From RGEC01 sp964626685 (lineage in GTDB: Bacteria > Bacteroidota > Bacteroidia > NS11-12g > UBA955): a stretch of DNA of 64,000 nt. The stretch lies in assembly GCA_964626685.1 (NCBI GenBank), contig CAZVJY010000003.1, positions 62,001-126,000 on the forward strand, given 5' to 3'. The notes beneath the pieces are model-generated. The model was not told the DNA's origin and ran no database searches. It saw nothing but the letters and a program-made list of their open reading frames with translations. The stretch's first letter is position 1. Every line of letters starts with the position of its first letter. Of this stretch, positions 24,701 through 32,826 are shown piece by piece. The translations under genes were made by a program, and so were the position numbers.

Positions 24701-26904
24701 CCATTGGGCTGATTGGCCCTGTAGTAGACGGTGAAAACGGTATCACTCACATCCGTTAGGCTGCCGTTTTTGATTCTGATTAATGCCCGTCTGGTGTTTA
24801 GGCCTGCAGGTGCATTATTCCAGGTGAGATATCGGGTTGTGCTGGATACCCCGGTTGCAATATTATTCCAGGTGGTGCCGCTGTCTGCGCTGTACTCAAT
24901 CGTGTAGGTGTTGTTTGCGCCAAATGCATCCCATGCGATGGTCTGGGGTGCGGATGTTGTGGGCGGAACCATGGTTTCGTTTCCATTCGGATAACTCACC
25001 CGAATAAAATTGTTGATTTGGCTGTAGGTAACAGTGTAAATTTCTTTACTTGTAGTTACTACCCTGCCTCTTACGCGTATTACCCATTTCCCGGAAACCG
25101 GATTGTCGAAGTAAAACTGTTCTGCGTTGTTAAGGCTGTCTCTTCGACGGGTAGATAAACAGGTGTGACAGGCGGGATCCAGTGTCCAGGGGCGAAATAT
25201 TGTGCCTGAGGGATTTTGAACTTCCAGATCCAGATCGTTAATCAGCGTTGGAGAAGCACTGGCCAGTGCCTGTATATCATCCCAAACCAGCATGACCTGA
25301 AATCTGGCTGTGCCCGGATTTACAAAAACAGTATCCACACGGTTTGCTCCGTTTGTAACACTGTCAACCTTGTATGTGTTTTCTTCCATGACTTTCATGG
25401 CACTCACAGCATTGATGCGTCCAAAGCCGAATGCGTAATCCGGACCTGTATTGCCGAGGTCATCTGCTGTGTTGCAGACAATGGCTTTGAGGGTATGGTT
25501 GAAAGGTTTTTTGTTGTTGTTCAGCTGTTTAAAGCGCTCATACAGCAGTGCGAGGGTGCCGGTTGTTCCCGGGCAACTCATGGAAGTACCGGACATTGTA
25601 CCATAGTTGTTGTTGGGTAAATTAGAATAAACACTCACTCCCATCGCACAAATGTCGGGTTTCATTCGGCCATCGCGCATGGGACCGTAGCTGTGAAATG
25701 AGCTGTTACCATCATTAAACTGCAGTGCACCGACTGTAATGATATTTTTGGCGGCCTGAAACCCGCTGTGAATGGTTCGGTATCCGCCGGTGGCGCAGTT
25801 GGCGCTTCTCGAGTTTCCTGAACTGAACTGATGGCTTAGGTACGGATACATCGAAACCAGAATGTCAAGGTTGCGGCTGATGCCATCATAGGTTCCCCTG
25901 GTTGGGCAAGGGTCAGAGCTATAACCATAAGAATTGTTAGTCATAACGATACTGTCCCTGAAACAGGCAGTATCCATTTCGGCAGGAATATTTCCGATGA
26001 AATCCCAGCCAAATAGATTGGCTTTGGGTGCCATCCCCTGTGCAAAAGGATCTATAATGCCACCACCGGTAATAGTTCCGCAAACGTGTGTTGCATGATC
26101 GCCTCCGCCACCGGCAACAAATCTATTTTTGTTAATTACCCGGTCATTGAAATCAGCGTGACTGCCTACACCTGCGCCGTCCCACTCGCCAATGGTAATG
26201 CCTTTTCCCCAAAGATTTCGTCCACCGGGTCTGCCCAGGTTAAGTGTTAAAGCCCGGTGATTCACACGACCCGGAAAATTGTGTGCTTCCACCGCAGGCG
26301 GGATGGGTTCAATCCAGTAAAACCCCTCTGTAGAGAGCAATTTTGTTAGTTTTTCAAGCGGAAACTGCACCTGTAAGGTTGTGAATTTGGACAAATAATT
26401 CCGGCATATGAAACCGTCCGCTTCGAGTGCTGTTTTTACCTCTTTGTAACGGTGGTTTCCGTTCAGAAAAACAACTGCCTCTGCCCAGCCTGAAAGACCC
26501 GATACACGTGCCCATTCCGGACCTCCGTTCTGCCAAACGCCTGATTCGGTTTTCCATTCGGTTTTCAGAGCCTGTATACTCGTTACCCCATATAACGAAA
26601 GATCTTTTCCTGACAGTTCAATCGGAATTTCCGCATACCACGTAAAATCCGGTATGTATTCCAGCAGTGTAATACCCTGATTTGCAAGCGCCATTTTTTT
26701 CGGTTCATCGGGTATGGATGAAAAAGTCAGTAAGCCTGTATAGTAGCCCGTCTCAGTCTTTACGTAAGGCACCAGAGGCTGGTCTTTTGTGGCTATATCA
26801 CCGGTCTTCATGTGGATAACCGGATACTGCTGCGCCTTGATAGATGTTGCAAAACACAGTAGCAGTATGCAGATCAAGAAGTTTTTGAATCTGTTTAATT
26901 TCAT
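21721..26904 (-). CDS. Secreted S8 subtilase with Ig-like repeats and T9SS type-B sorting domain
   Basis: The 1727-residue protein has a signal peptide (1-24) and a propeptide-like region to about 210. The S8 catalytic domain has Asp242 (GEWDGAG), His270 (GDHATHVCG), oxyanion Asn about 323-324 and Ser441 (SGTSMSCPG). Beta-rich domains follow, including an Fn3-like segment (about 735-810). Then come six tandem repeats of 78-84 residues starting near 1002, 1080, 1159, 1238, 1317 and 1401, each opening with DT-x-x-C-x-G. A PKD-like segment sits at about 1563-1640. The C-terminal type-B sorting domain (about 1643-1727) contains IPNAFTPDQNGINE and IFNRWGQLVF. It is expected to be exported by T9SS and held on the surface. 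No secretion-machinery genes are nearby. Confidence 0.92.
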   Translation of the reverse strand: MKLNRFKNFLICILLLCFATSIKAQQYPVIHMKTGDIATKDQPLVPYVKTETGYYTGLLTFSSIPDEPKKMALANQGITLLEYIPDFTWYAEIPIELSGKDLSLYGVTSIQALKTEWKTESGVWQNGGPEWARVSGLSGWAEAVVFLNGNHRYKEVKTALEADGFICRNYLSKFTTLQVQFPLEKLTKLLSTEGFYWIEPIPPAVEAHNFPGRVNHRALTLNLGRPGGRNLWGKGITIGEWDGAGVGSHADFNDRVINKNRFVAGGGGDHATHVCGTITGGGIIDPFAQGMAPKANLFGWDFIGNIPAEMDTACFRDSIVMTNNSYGYSSDPCPTRGTYDGISRNLDILVSMYPYLSHQFSSGNSRSANCATGGYRTIHSGFQAAKNIITVGALQFNDGNSSFHSYGPMRDGRMKPDICAMGVSVYSNLPNNNYGTMSGTSMSCPGTTGTLALLYERFKQLNNNKKPFNHTLKAIVCNTADDLGNTGPDYAFGFGRINAVSAMKVMEENTYKVDSVTNGANRVDTVFVNPGTARFQVMLVWDDIQALASASPTLINDLDLEVQNPSGTIFRPWTLDPACHTCLSTRRRDSLNNAEQFYFDNPVSGKWVIRVRGRVVTTSKEIYTVTYSQINNFIRVSYPNGNETMVPPTTSAPQTIAWDAFGANNTYTIEYSADSGTTWNNIATGVSSTTRYLTWNNAPAGLNTRRALIRIKNGSLTDVSDTVFTVYYRANQPNGITCSNQVHLYWPRTTGAVSYRILQSINSFMEPIGATTDTFFTVTGLVNGRTYWFSLEAIGPKGEIGPRCAGRSFVPTVTPVAPAIIRQPASQIICAGNTLTLISGATGSASMARQWQSSTDSGKTWQNMTGKNSDTLTLPNYSWNQRGIYYRNRYLNACMNLVYTQIAIIGVDTQATFTSQPADQWRCEGDSVQWTVGVNSGLTPRLQWQISTNNGVTWNNLTGDTLNTLKRRNLSFASNGERYRMLATNFCNTLKPTNTAILSVRQPLRLIKPKDTTICFGRSVTLSAGGAGGDNTKYSFQWMGFPAGNSISVQPIQKTKYRVSLDDQCTFYDAFDSVTIDVRAPLQLNAGKDTTLCAGRSVDLKASLSGGLPAGYKYLWMPGNVTTATYNVSPSVTTDYTVRALDGCTPDTIYATYKVTVRPALDLTLNNDTLICNGNTVALKATIAGGLTSSRLVTWNQGLGTGLNKAVNPATTTSYRAILSDGCSLKNDTAFVIVNVRAPLSLTLKQDTTICLGRSTNLLAIPSGGLSAGYSITWNQGLSNGPNHMVTPISTTLYRAVLKDGCTVKNDTQQVTVSVRQPLNITTNKDTVLCFGNTVTLNANATGGNRMYQFRWEDVAAPLTALGSNSNLNFTPTNTSTIRAILTDGCTVKSDTTTVKITVLPNLGISTSPDTAICSGDNAPLRVKVTGGNGSYVYTWTDLSNNSIAGNTNLITVSPANTRSYRIAVSDGCTVTQPQQNIQVQVVTKPTASLLIPNTTVCNPGTFNVTNASSSATRYLLNNRRYSGRDTVLRFATGTYNVRLNAFNSLGCMDTASYTLNVNPRPKAGFTFTPAAPRELQTIAFTDQSNGATSWNWFLPHGFFNTQQPSNWISNDTGTWAITQIVGNGFNCYDTLNSVLRVGIGYYLHIPNAFTPDQNGINEVWKPTLRGVKSYRLRIFNRWGQLVFKSDNPNEGWTGEGAPQGAYIVEVSIINAYDERITEKGTITLLR

Positions 26905-26926
26905 TTTTTAAGAATCAATGCTCTTT

Positions 26927-26934
26927 CAAAATTA
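26927..26934 (-). promoter_or_regulatory. Subtilase promoter -7 box TAATTTTG
   Basis: Perfect TAnnTTTG match, 22 nt before the subtilase ATG. Confidence 0.6.
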
Positions 26935-26992
26935 CGAATTTTACCTATAAACAGAAATACCGCCACCTCATGCTTTTTAATTAATTTTCTGT

Positions 26993-27024
26993 AATATAGA
27001 CACATTCATTACAATATTGACACA
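26993..27024. repeat. Direct repeat AATAT(A/T)GACACA, two copies 20 nt apart
   Basis: Copies at 26993-27004 and 27013-27024 differ at one position. The 20-nt spacing (two helical turns) suits a dimeric regulator between the divergent subtilase and DUF4293 promoters. Function is inferred. Confidence 0.4.
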
Positions 27025-27087
27025 CCGTTTTTCCATAAGGTTGCCCTCTCATGCTGAAAATTATGGCTTTGACATATTTACACTGAC

Positions 27088-27095
27088 TATATTCG
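27088..27095 (+). promoter_or_regulatory. Promoter box TATATTCG for the DUF4293-M14 unit
   Basis: TAnnTTCG variant ending 4 nt before ATG 27100. A TTG sits 16 nt upstream (27069-27071). Confidence 0.5.
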
Positions 27096-27099
27096 CAGT

Positions 27100-27579
27100 A
27101 TGATACAACGTATTCAATCCCTGTATTTGTTGCTGGTTTTCTTCATTGCCACACTAATGTTGTTGCTGAATCCCAATTTTGCTAAATTTATCAATACCAA
27201 AGCGGAAAAAATCAGTGCAGAACTGCATTTTGTAACCAAGCATTACTTCAATAAAGCAGATACCGGGAGTGTTCCTTATGATAAACTGAATATCATTCTT
27301 ATAGTCTCTATAGGTTTAGGTTCGCTCTATGCCATTTTTGTTTATAAAAAAACTGAATTGCAGAAAAAAATCAGTCTTTATGTGTCTCTGATGTCGCTGG
27401 TGTTGCTTGTTTCACTAATCCTTGATTTTATGAAGATGTCGCAGGATGCTCCTGATATTTCCTCTTATCCCAGTATTCACGGGATATGGCCTGTTGCCTG
27501 CGCGGTGCTTTCTGCCCTGGCCTGGGCTGCCATACGTCGTGATGAAAAGCTGCTGAAAAGCATGGACCGTATTCGATGA
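27100..27579 (+). CDS. DUF4293 family membrane protein
   Basis: The 159-residue protein begins MIQRIQSLYLLLVFFIATLML, the hallmark start of DUF4293 proteins of Bacteroidota. It has four hydrophobic segments (about 7-26, 63-80, 88-108, 125-145). The function of the family is unknown. The M14 peptidase gene begins 1 nt after the stop, so the two are translationally linked. The leader is nearly absent (4 nt from promoter box to ATG). Confidence 0.85.
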   Translation: MIQRIQSLYLLLVFFIATLMLLLNPNFAKFINTKAEKISAELHFVTKHYFNKADTGSVPYDKLNIILIVSIGLGSLYAIFVYKKTELQKKISLYVSLMSLVLLVSLILDFMKMSQDAPDISSYPSIHGIWPVACAVLSALAWAAIRRDEKLLKSMDRIR

Positions 27580-27580
27580 T

Positions 27581-29332
27581 ATGATACTGAAGCTGCTTTG
27601 TGTTCTTTTGCTTTTTGCTTTAACGGGCAAGGTCAATGCCCAAAAGCATGCTTTGTTATTGGATAAAAATGAATTTATAACTCCTTATGAAGGGTCGGGA
27701 AAGAAAAGAACTGCCACCTACACACAGTGCGTTGAATGGTATCTCTCGGTTCAAAAACAATTTCCTGAAATCTGCCGGCTCGATACCATTGGCCTTTCAG
27801 ATGGAGGCAGTCCGATATATGTATTCAAAATCCAAAGCAACCGCGGTGATAATAAAGTAAAAGTCCTCATCAATAACAATATTCACCCCGGCGAGCCGGA
27901 GGGAACCGATGCCAGCATGTTATTGGTGAGGGAATTGCTGATGGAAAAGGGCAATGAGGAAGTACTGAACAAGGTGGAGTTGCATATTATTTGTCAGTAC
28001 AATGTGGATGGCTCCCAAACCCAGTCATGTTGCACCCGTGCAAACCAGAATGGTCCTGAAAATCAGGGCTTCAGGGGCAATGCCCGAAATTTAGACCTGA
28101 ACCGCGATTTTATCAAGGCCGATAGCCGCAACGCCCGCGCGTTTACCCGGTATTTTGCTGCTCAAAAGTTTGATTTTTTCATTGATAACCATACCAGCAA
28201 TGGTGCAGATTATCAGTATACGCTAACCTATTTTCACACCCGTCCGGAAAAGCTGTTGCCCCAAATGCGGCCGCTGTTGCAACGTGTGGAAACCTATCTG
28301 AAGCCGGAACTTGAAAAGGCAGGCTGGCCAACAGCTCCCTATGTGGAAACCATGAAGACGGTTCCTGATAGCGGAATTCATGCATTTTGGGAAACCGGCC
28401 GATATGCCACAGGTTTTGCTGCATTGCATCATTGTATTGGCTACACGGTAGAAACCCATATGCTGAAACCCTTTCCCAAAAGGGTGGAAGCTACCCTGGA
28501 TTTTATGCGTGTATTTCTTAGGGGTGTGGCACATGAACACAACATGGCTGTGCAGGTGCGTGCGTATTTGAAACGTGCTCAAAGCCGCAGACTTCAGGGA
28601 GTACAGGTTGAAAACATTACCTATGAGTTGGACCAAGGCCGCTGGGACACACTCATGTTCAATGGATTTGAATATGGTTACAGGTCCAGCACTGTTACAG
28701 GCAAACCAAGGTTGTTTTACGACACCACAAAGCCATGGAGCCGGCCGATTCGGTATTATCGTTATTTCAAGCCCAAAGACAGCGTGGTGATGCCTCGCTT
28801 CTATCTACTGCCCTGGGCCTGGGGAGAGGTCTATGACCGCCTTAAAATGAACCGAATTGAAATGAAACAGGTAGGGCAGGATTCCACCATGCCTGTGCGG
28901 GTGAGTTTTATCAATGGATACGAAACCGCAAAAACGCCGTATGAAGGGCACTATTTGCACTATAATATAAAAACCCGTGATACCTTGCTCCCTGTCAAGA
29001 TCAGGAAAGGTGACTGGCTTATTCCCGTTACGCAGGCAAATTATCAGTTCTTAGCTGCAACACTCGAGCCTCGCGCCCCAGACAGCTATTTTGCCTGGAA
29101 TTTTTTTGATGCTGTTTTACAGCAAAAAGAAGGTTTCAGCGATTACGTGTGGGACGATAAAGCGGCTGAAATACTGGCAGGCAATCCCTCGCTGAAAAAG
29201 AAGTTTATGGATAAAAAATCCGCGGATAAGGCGTTTGCAGATGATCCGTGGGCGCAATGGTTGTTTGTATATAGGAATTCACCCTATTATGAACCCACAC
29301 ACAATCGATACCCGGTATATAGGATTGATTGA
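27581..29332 (+). CDS. Secreted M14-family zinc carboxypeptidase
   Basis: The 583-residue protein has a signal peptide (MILKLLCVLLLFALTGKVNA). Its M14 metallopeptidase domain carries zinc ligands His102 and Glu105 in NIHPGEPEG and His204 in DNHTSNG, plus the substrate-binding NLDLNRDF (Asn174-Arg175). A later YTVETHML supplies the probable catalytic Glu. M14 enzymes remove C-terminal residues from peptides or cleave cell-wall peptides. The roughly 250-residue C-terminal extension has no clear motif. It is probably periplasmic or extracellular and involved in peptide or muropeptide processing. No T9SS sorting domain is seen. Confidence 0.9.
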   Translation: MILKLLCVLLLFALTGKVNAQKHALLLDKNEFITPYEGSGKKRTATYTQCVEWYLSVQKQFPEICRLDTIGLSDGGSPIYVFKIQSNRGDNKVKVLINNNIHPGEPEGTDASMLLVRELLMEKGNEEVLNKVELHIICQYNVDGSQTQSCCTRANQNGPENQGFRGNARNLDLNRDFIKADSRNARAFTRYFAAQKFDFFIDNHTSNGADYQYTLTYFHTRPEKLLPQMRPLLQRVETYLKPELEKAGWPTAPYVETMKTVPDSGIHAFWETGRYATGFAALHHCIGYTVETHMLKPFPKRVEATLDFMRVFLRGVAHEHNMAVQVRAYLKRAQSRRLQGVQVENITYELDQGRWDTLMFNGFEYGYRSSTVTGKPRLFYDTTKPWSRPIRYYRYFKPKDSVVMPRFYLLPWAWGEVYDRLKMNRIEMKQVGQDSTMPVRVSFINGYETAKTPYEGHYLHYNIKTRDTLLPVKIRKGDWLIPVTQANYQFLAATLEPRAPDSYFAWNFFDAVLQQKEGFSDYVWDDKAAEILAGNPSLKKKFMDKKSADKAFADDPWAQWLFVYRNSPYYEPTHNRYPVYRID

Positions 29333-29338
29333 GGCTGC

Positions 29339-29755
29339 TTACTCCCCGTAATACTCCACAAAATTATTCTGGGTTTCCCACAGTGTAATTTTGCTTAACA
29401 CCGCGCCGTCAGGAAGTGCAGCACTCAGGCGCTTCCATATTTCAACTGCCATGTTTTCAATGCTGGGAATGCAGTGCGAAAGCCATGGTACATCCATGTT
29501 CAGGTTTTTATGGTCCAGCTCATCGGTGATTTCCTTGCGGATGATGTCTTTAAGTTCCTTCAGGTTGATGATGCACCCTGTATCTGCGGATGGTGAACCT
29601 TTTACGGTCACATACAAATCGAAATTATGCCCGTGGAAATGGGGATTGGCGCAGATGCCAAACTCTTCATAGTTCTTTTCGTCACTCCAGGTGGGGTTCC
29701 ACAAACGGTGTGCTGCGTTGAAATGTTCTTTACGTGTAAGATGTAAAACAGGCAT
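29339..29755 (-). CDS. 6-pyruvoyl-tetrahydropterin synthase / QueD family enzyme
   Basis: The 138-residue T-fold enzyme has zinc-binding His residues in FNAAHRL and FHGHNF, and the catalytic Cys in CANPHFHGH. The Cys-to-HGH spacing is C-x5-HGH, as in eukaryotic PTPS, whereas E. coli QueD has C-x3-HGH. The two activities are 6-pyruvoyl-tetrahydropterin synthesis and 6-carboxy-tetrahydropterin synthesis for queuosine; the spacing favours PTPS-like chemistry, but Bacteroidota enzymes of this type are usually annotated QueD. No other queuosine genes are near. It is monocistronic with its own promoter box 7 nt upstream. Confidence 0.88.
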   Translation of the reverse strand: MPVLHLTRKEHFNAAHRLWNPTWSDEKNYEEFGICANPHFHGHNFDLYVTVKGSPSADTGCIINLKELKDIIRKEITDELDHKNLNMDVPWLSHCIPSIENMAVEIWKRLSAALPDGAVLSKITLWETQNNFVEYYGE

Positions 29756-29762
29756 TACGTTA

Positions 29763-29770
29763 CAAAATTA
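29763..29770 (-). promoter_or_regulatory. PTPS/QueD promoter -7 box TAATTTTG
   Basis: Perfect TAnnTTTG match, 7 nt before ATG 29755. Confidence 0.6.
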
Positions 29771-29784
29771 CAATAATCCAAGCC

Positions 29785-30153
29785 TTAGTTGGCAATTCGT
29801 TTCATAGTAACGGTATCAATGGTTTTGTAGCCGACTGCGGCTTCTGTAAATCCGTCAATTAACCAGTTAATCGGCAACAGAAAGTTGAGTGCGGCCATTT
29901 CATTAAACTTCCGTTTTAGTGGCACCGAAACTGTCTCATAGCCTTCTTTCTTTATCACCAGGGGAGGTTGTAAATCATAACTTCGCCTTATTTTTATAAT
30001 ACAGGGAGTCGTATCAAGCAATTGATTTTTGTGCCATACCTCTGCTCCGGGGTGGGCTGTAATAATCGACATTCTTTGTTTGGTACCTGTGAGTACATAG
30101 GCACAGTTGCTGAGTAAAGAAAAAATCAGGATTATGGGAAGCCAATTTTTCAT
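29785..30153 (-). CDS. Small lipoprotein with PEGA-like domain
   Basis: The 122-residue protein has a lipoprotein signal with lipobox LLSNC at about residues 13-17. The segment PGAEVWHKNQLLDTTPCIIKIRRSYDLQPPLVIKKEGYE resembles a PEGA-type carbohydrate- or surface-binding fold. A hydrophobic patch, LNFLLPINWLIDGF, follows. The start ATG overlaps the nifS stop by one base (TGATG), so translation is coupled. It is the last gene of the efp-speB-nifS operon. Function is unknown; probably envelope-bound. Confidence 0.75.
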   Translation of the reverse strand: MKNWLPIILIFSLLSNCAYVLTGTKQRMSIITAHPGAEVWHKNQLLDTTPCIIKIRRSYDLQPPLVIKKEGYETVSVPLKRKFNEMAALNFLLPINWLIDGFTEAAVGYKTIDTVTMKRIAN

Positions 30154-31301
30154 CAGGCCTGCACAGCTGCCGGATACCACGTTTTTAGTTTTTCGACCGT
30201 CACAAATATCTCTTCTTCGGTGTTGAATTTGCCAAAACTGAAGCGCACGGTAGTGCGGTCTGTGCCTGGACTGATAGCGCGAATTACATGGCTGCCGGTA
30301 TTGCTGCCACTGCTGCAGGCACTTCCGCCCGAAGCCGATATGCCGGCTATGTCCAGGTTGAAAAGCAGCATATTGCCGGTTTCGCTGGGAGGAAAGGAAA
30401 CACTGAGAACGGTATACAGGCTGTTCCCTTTACAGTCGCCGTTGAATGAAATGCCCGGAATCTCGTTTTCCAGCAATTCAATCATACGGGATTTTAAACT
30501 TTCAATATGGCTGCGCTTCTTTTCCATGTCGCGATAGCAGATTTCCAGCGCTTTTGCCATCCCGATTATGCCATATACATTCTCTGTTCCGCCACGTACT
30601 TCGCGTTCCTGTGCCCCGCCGGTTATTTGTGGTGGAAGCCTGTGCGCCTTATTCATATATATGAAGCCCACGCCTTTTGGACCATTGAATTTGTGGGCTG
30701 CTGCAGCCAGATAATCGATGTGCCCCTTGCTTAGGTCAAAAGGGAAGTGCCCCATGGTCTGCACGGTGTCACAGTGAAAGAGAGCACCAGCCTGATGCGC
30801 CATATTTCCAACGGTTTCAACATCCAGCATATTCCCAATTTCATTGTTGGCATGCATTAAACTTATCATAGCGTTTGGCAATGTATTCAGCAGTTCCTGC
30901 AAATGCTCCAAATCTACATGGCCGTTGTCTTTCAGTCTAACCAGGTGAAGGGTTGCGAGTCCTGACTTATGGAGTTCTTCTGCGGTGTGCAGCACGGCAT
31001 GGTGCTCAATGGGTGAGGTGATTATGTTTTTGATGCCTTTGTACATTACGGCGCTGCGCAATGCAAGGTTGTCGGCCTCGGTGCCGCCGCTGGTGAAGAA
31101 AATTTCGGATGGCTGGCAATTCAGCATTTTGGCAATGCTGCCACGGGCTTCTTCCAGCAGGGCTTTCACCTTGCGGCCATGGCCGTGTGTGCTGCTGGGG
31201 TTCCCATATAACTCTCGCATTACCGGTATCATGGCATCCAGTACTTCGGGATCGAGCGGGGTGGTTGCAGCGTTATCGAGGTAGATTCTGTTTTGCATCA
31301 T
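30153..31301 (-). CDS. Cysteine desulfurase (NifS/IscS type)
   Basis: The 382-residue PLP enzyme releases sulfur from cysteine as a persulfide for Fe-S clusters or tRNA thiolation. PLP-binding Lys204 lies in AAHKFNGPKG and the active Cys329 in SGGSACSSGS. The N-terminal YLDNAATTPLDPEV is canonical. The length of the loop carrying the Cys fits group I (NifS/IscS) enzymes. No scaffold (IscU/NifU) gene is adjacent. Its start overlaps the speB stop by 1 nt and its stop overlaps the lipoprotein start. Confidence 0.93.
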   Translation of the reverse strand: MMQNRIYLDNAATTPLDPEVLDAMIPVMRELYGNPSSTHGHGRKVKALLEEARGSIAKMLNCQPSEIFFTSGGTEADNLALRSAVMYKGIKNIITSPIEHHAVLHTAEELHKSGLATLHLVRLKDNGHVDLEHLQELLNTLPNAMISLMHANNEIGNMLDVETVGNMAHQAGALFHCDTVQTMGHFPFDLSKGHIDYLAAAAHKFNGPKGVGFIYMNKAHRLPPQITGGAQEREVRGGTENVYGIIGMAKALEICYRDMEKKRSHIESLKSRMIELLENEIPGISFNGDCKGNSLYTVLSVSFPPSETGNMLLFNLDIAGISASGGSACSSGSNTGSHVIRAISPGTDRTTVRFSFGKFNTEEEIFVTVEKLKTWYPAAVQA

Positions 31302-32209
31302 TAAATGCGGTTGTGCAGGTTCAAATATCCTATAATTTTATAACACAGCTTGGCCATGCTAAATTCAGTAATAATGTCTGTATCGCGTGGCGCAATCTCA
31401 ACAATATCAAATCCGACTACTTTTTTACGTTCGGCCAGTCGGCGGAAGAGTTTGCAACCCTGAATCCAGCTGAGGCCGCCAGGTTCTGCGGTGCCCACAG
31501 CAGGGCAAACAGAAGGGTCAAATCCGTCTGCATCAATGGTTAGGTATACTTCATCGCTGAGTTTATCGATACAGGCATCAATCCATGCATCGTCGTTCCA
31601 AAGCTGGTGTGCATACCAGGTGTGAATATTGGAAGAAGATTTTCTCAGGTCGGCTTCTTCTTTGCACTGAGCACGGATGCCCACCTGCACCAGGGGAACC
31701 CCCAGGTCATGTACCCTGGCCATTACACTGGCGTGTGAATATGGGTTGCCGTTATACTCCGCCCGCAAATCGCTGTGTGCATCAATTTGCAGCACACTTA
31801 GGTTTGGGTACTTCTCCAGATGTGCCTGAACAAACCCCAGTGATACGGTATGTTCTGCTCCCAGTGAAACCACAAACTTCCCTTGCTCAAGCAATACGGA
31901 AGTCTGATGTTTGATTTTTTCCACTGCTGCCGCATCCACTGTGTTGGCAAAGTCCATAGGCGCAAGCGTGGCAATACCTACATGCCGATATGTTTCGGAA
32001 TCCAGTTCTTCATCATAGAACTCCACAAAATGGCTGGCATTGACAATAGCCTCAGGTCCTTTATCGCTGCCTGCGATGTATGAACTGGTATGTTCGTAGG
32101 GGATTTGCTGAATGACAACACGCGCATTTTCAAATGCAGCCAGGTGTGCCTCCGGCAGGGAGAGAAAGCCCTCCTCTGCAGGTAAAACGGTAACGGGCAG
32201 GTTGCTCAA
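31301..32209 (-). CDS. speB: Agmatinase / ureohydrolase family protein
   Basis: The 302-residue ureohydrolase has the di-manganese ligands in GAEHTVSLG (His), IDAHSDLR (Asp-x-His-x-Asp) and LTIDADGFDP (Asp-x-Asp). The GTAEPGGLSW end is typical of agmatinase. It hydrolyses agmatine to putrescine and urea, though arginase or formiminoglutamase activity cannot be excluded. It starts 5 nt after efp and shares one base with nifS. Polyamine synthesis and EF-P are both tied to translation, but the link here is only proximity. Confidence 0.88.
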   Translation of the reverse strand: MSNLPVTVLPAEEGFLSLPEAHLAAFENARVVIQQIPYEHTSSYIAGSDKGPEAIVNASHFVEFYDEELDSETYRHVGIATLAPMDFANTVDAAAVEKIKHQTSVLLEQGKFVVSLGAEHTVSLGFVQAHLEKYPNLSVLQIDAHSDLRAEYNGNPYSHASVMARVHDLGVPLVQVGIRAQCKEEADLRKSSSNIHTWYAHQLWNDDAWIDACIDKLSDEVYLTIDADGFDPSVCPAVGTAEPGGLSWIQGCKLFRRLAERKKVVGFDIVEIAPRDTDIITEFSMAKLCYKIIGYLNLHNRI

Positions 32210-32214
32210 TGAAA

Positions 32215-32778
32215 TTACCCTTTTACGCGTTCCACATATTCCCCTGTGCGGGTGTCAATCTTGATTTTTTCGCCGGTTTCCACAAACAGGGGCACCATTA
32301 CGGTAGCACCGGTTTCAACGGTTGCTGGCTTCAGTGTGTTGGTGGCTGTATCGCCGCGCACACCTGGTTCGCTGTAGGTGATTTCAAGTACCACATGCGA
32401 GGGTGCTGATGCGCCAATGGGAAGTTCTCCTTCAAAAGAAACGAGCACCTCATCGCCTTCCTTCATGAATTTGGCACCATCGCCGAACATGAATTTTGGG
32501 ATTGGAACCTGATCATAGGTTTCATTGTTCATGCAAATGAAGCTGTCGCCCTCTTCATACAGAAATTGAAGTTCGTGGGTTTCAACGCGCACAATTATCA
32601 CTTCTTCACCACTGCGGAAACGGTTTTCAGCCAATTTTCCGTCTTTTACGCGGCGCATACGGGCCTGATAGAATGCGCGAAGGTTACCGGGCGTGCGGTG
32701 TTGCCATTCGATAATCTGGCAGAGTTCGCCGTTGTAGCGAATAAACATGCCGTTGGATACGTCCTGGGTAGTTGCCAT
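32215..32778 (-). CDS. efp: Elongation factor P, variant tip loop
   Basis: EF-P (187 residues) relieves ribosome stalling at polyproline. It has the three-domain EF-P layout with the conserved EITYSEPGVRGDTATN and YVERVKG ending. The tip loop of domain I reads RTPGNLRAF, so the residue aligned with E. coli Lys34 (PGKGQAF) is Asn32, not Lys or Arg. The usual lysylation, rhamnosylation or aminopentanol modification sites are therefore missing. Start is ATG 32778, 12 nt after TAAATTTG; the in-frame start at 32793 lies in the promoter box. It is the first gene of efp-speB-nifS-lipoprotein. Confidence 0.95.
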   Translation of the reverse strand: MATTQDVSNGMFIRYNGELCQIIEWQHRTPGNLRAFYQARMRRVKDGKLAENRFRSGEEVIIVRVETHELQFLYEEGDSFICMNNETYDQVPIPKFMFGDGAKFMKEGDEVLVSFEGELPIGASAPSHVVLEITYSEPGVRGDTATNTLKPATVETGATVMVPLFVETGEKIKIDTRTGEYVERVKG

Positions 32779-32790
32779 AATAAAGTGATG

Positions 32791-32798
32791 CAAATTTA
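32791..32798 (-). promoter_or_regulatory. efp operon promoter -7 box TAAATTTG
   Basis: Perfect TAnnTTTG match, 12 nt before ATG 32778. Confidence 0.6.
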
Positions 32799-32826
32799 AG
32801 ACAAAACCGCCACAGGCCCTTATTCT

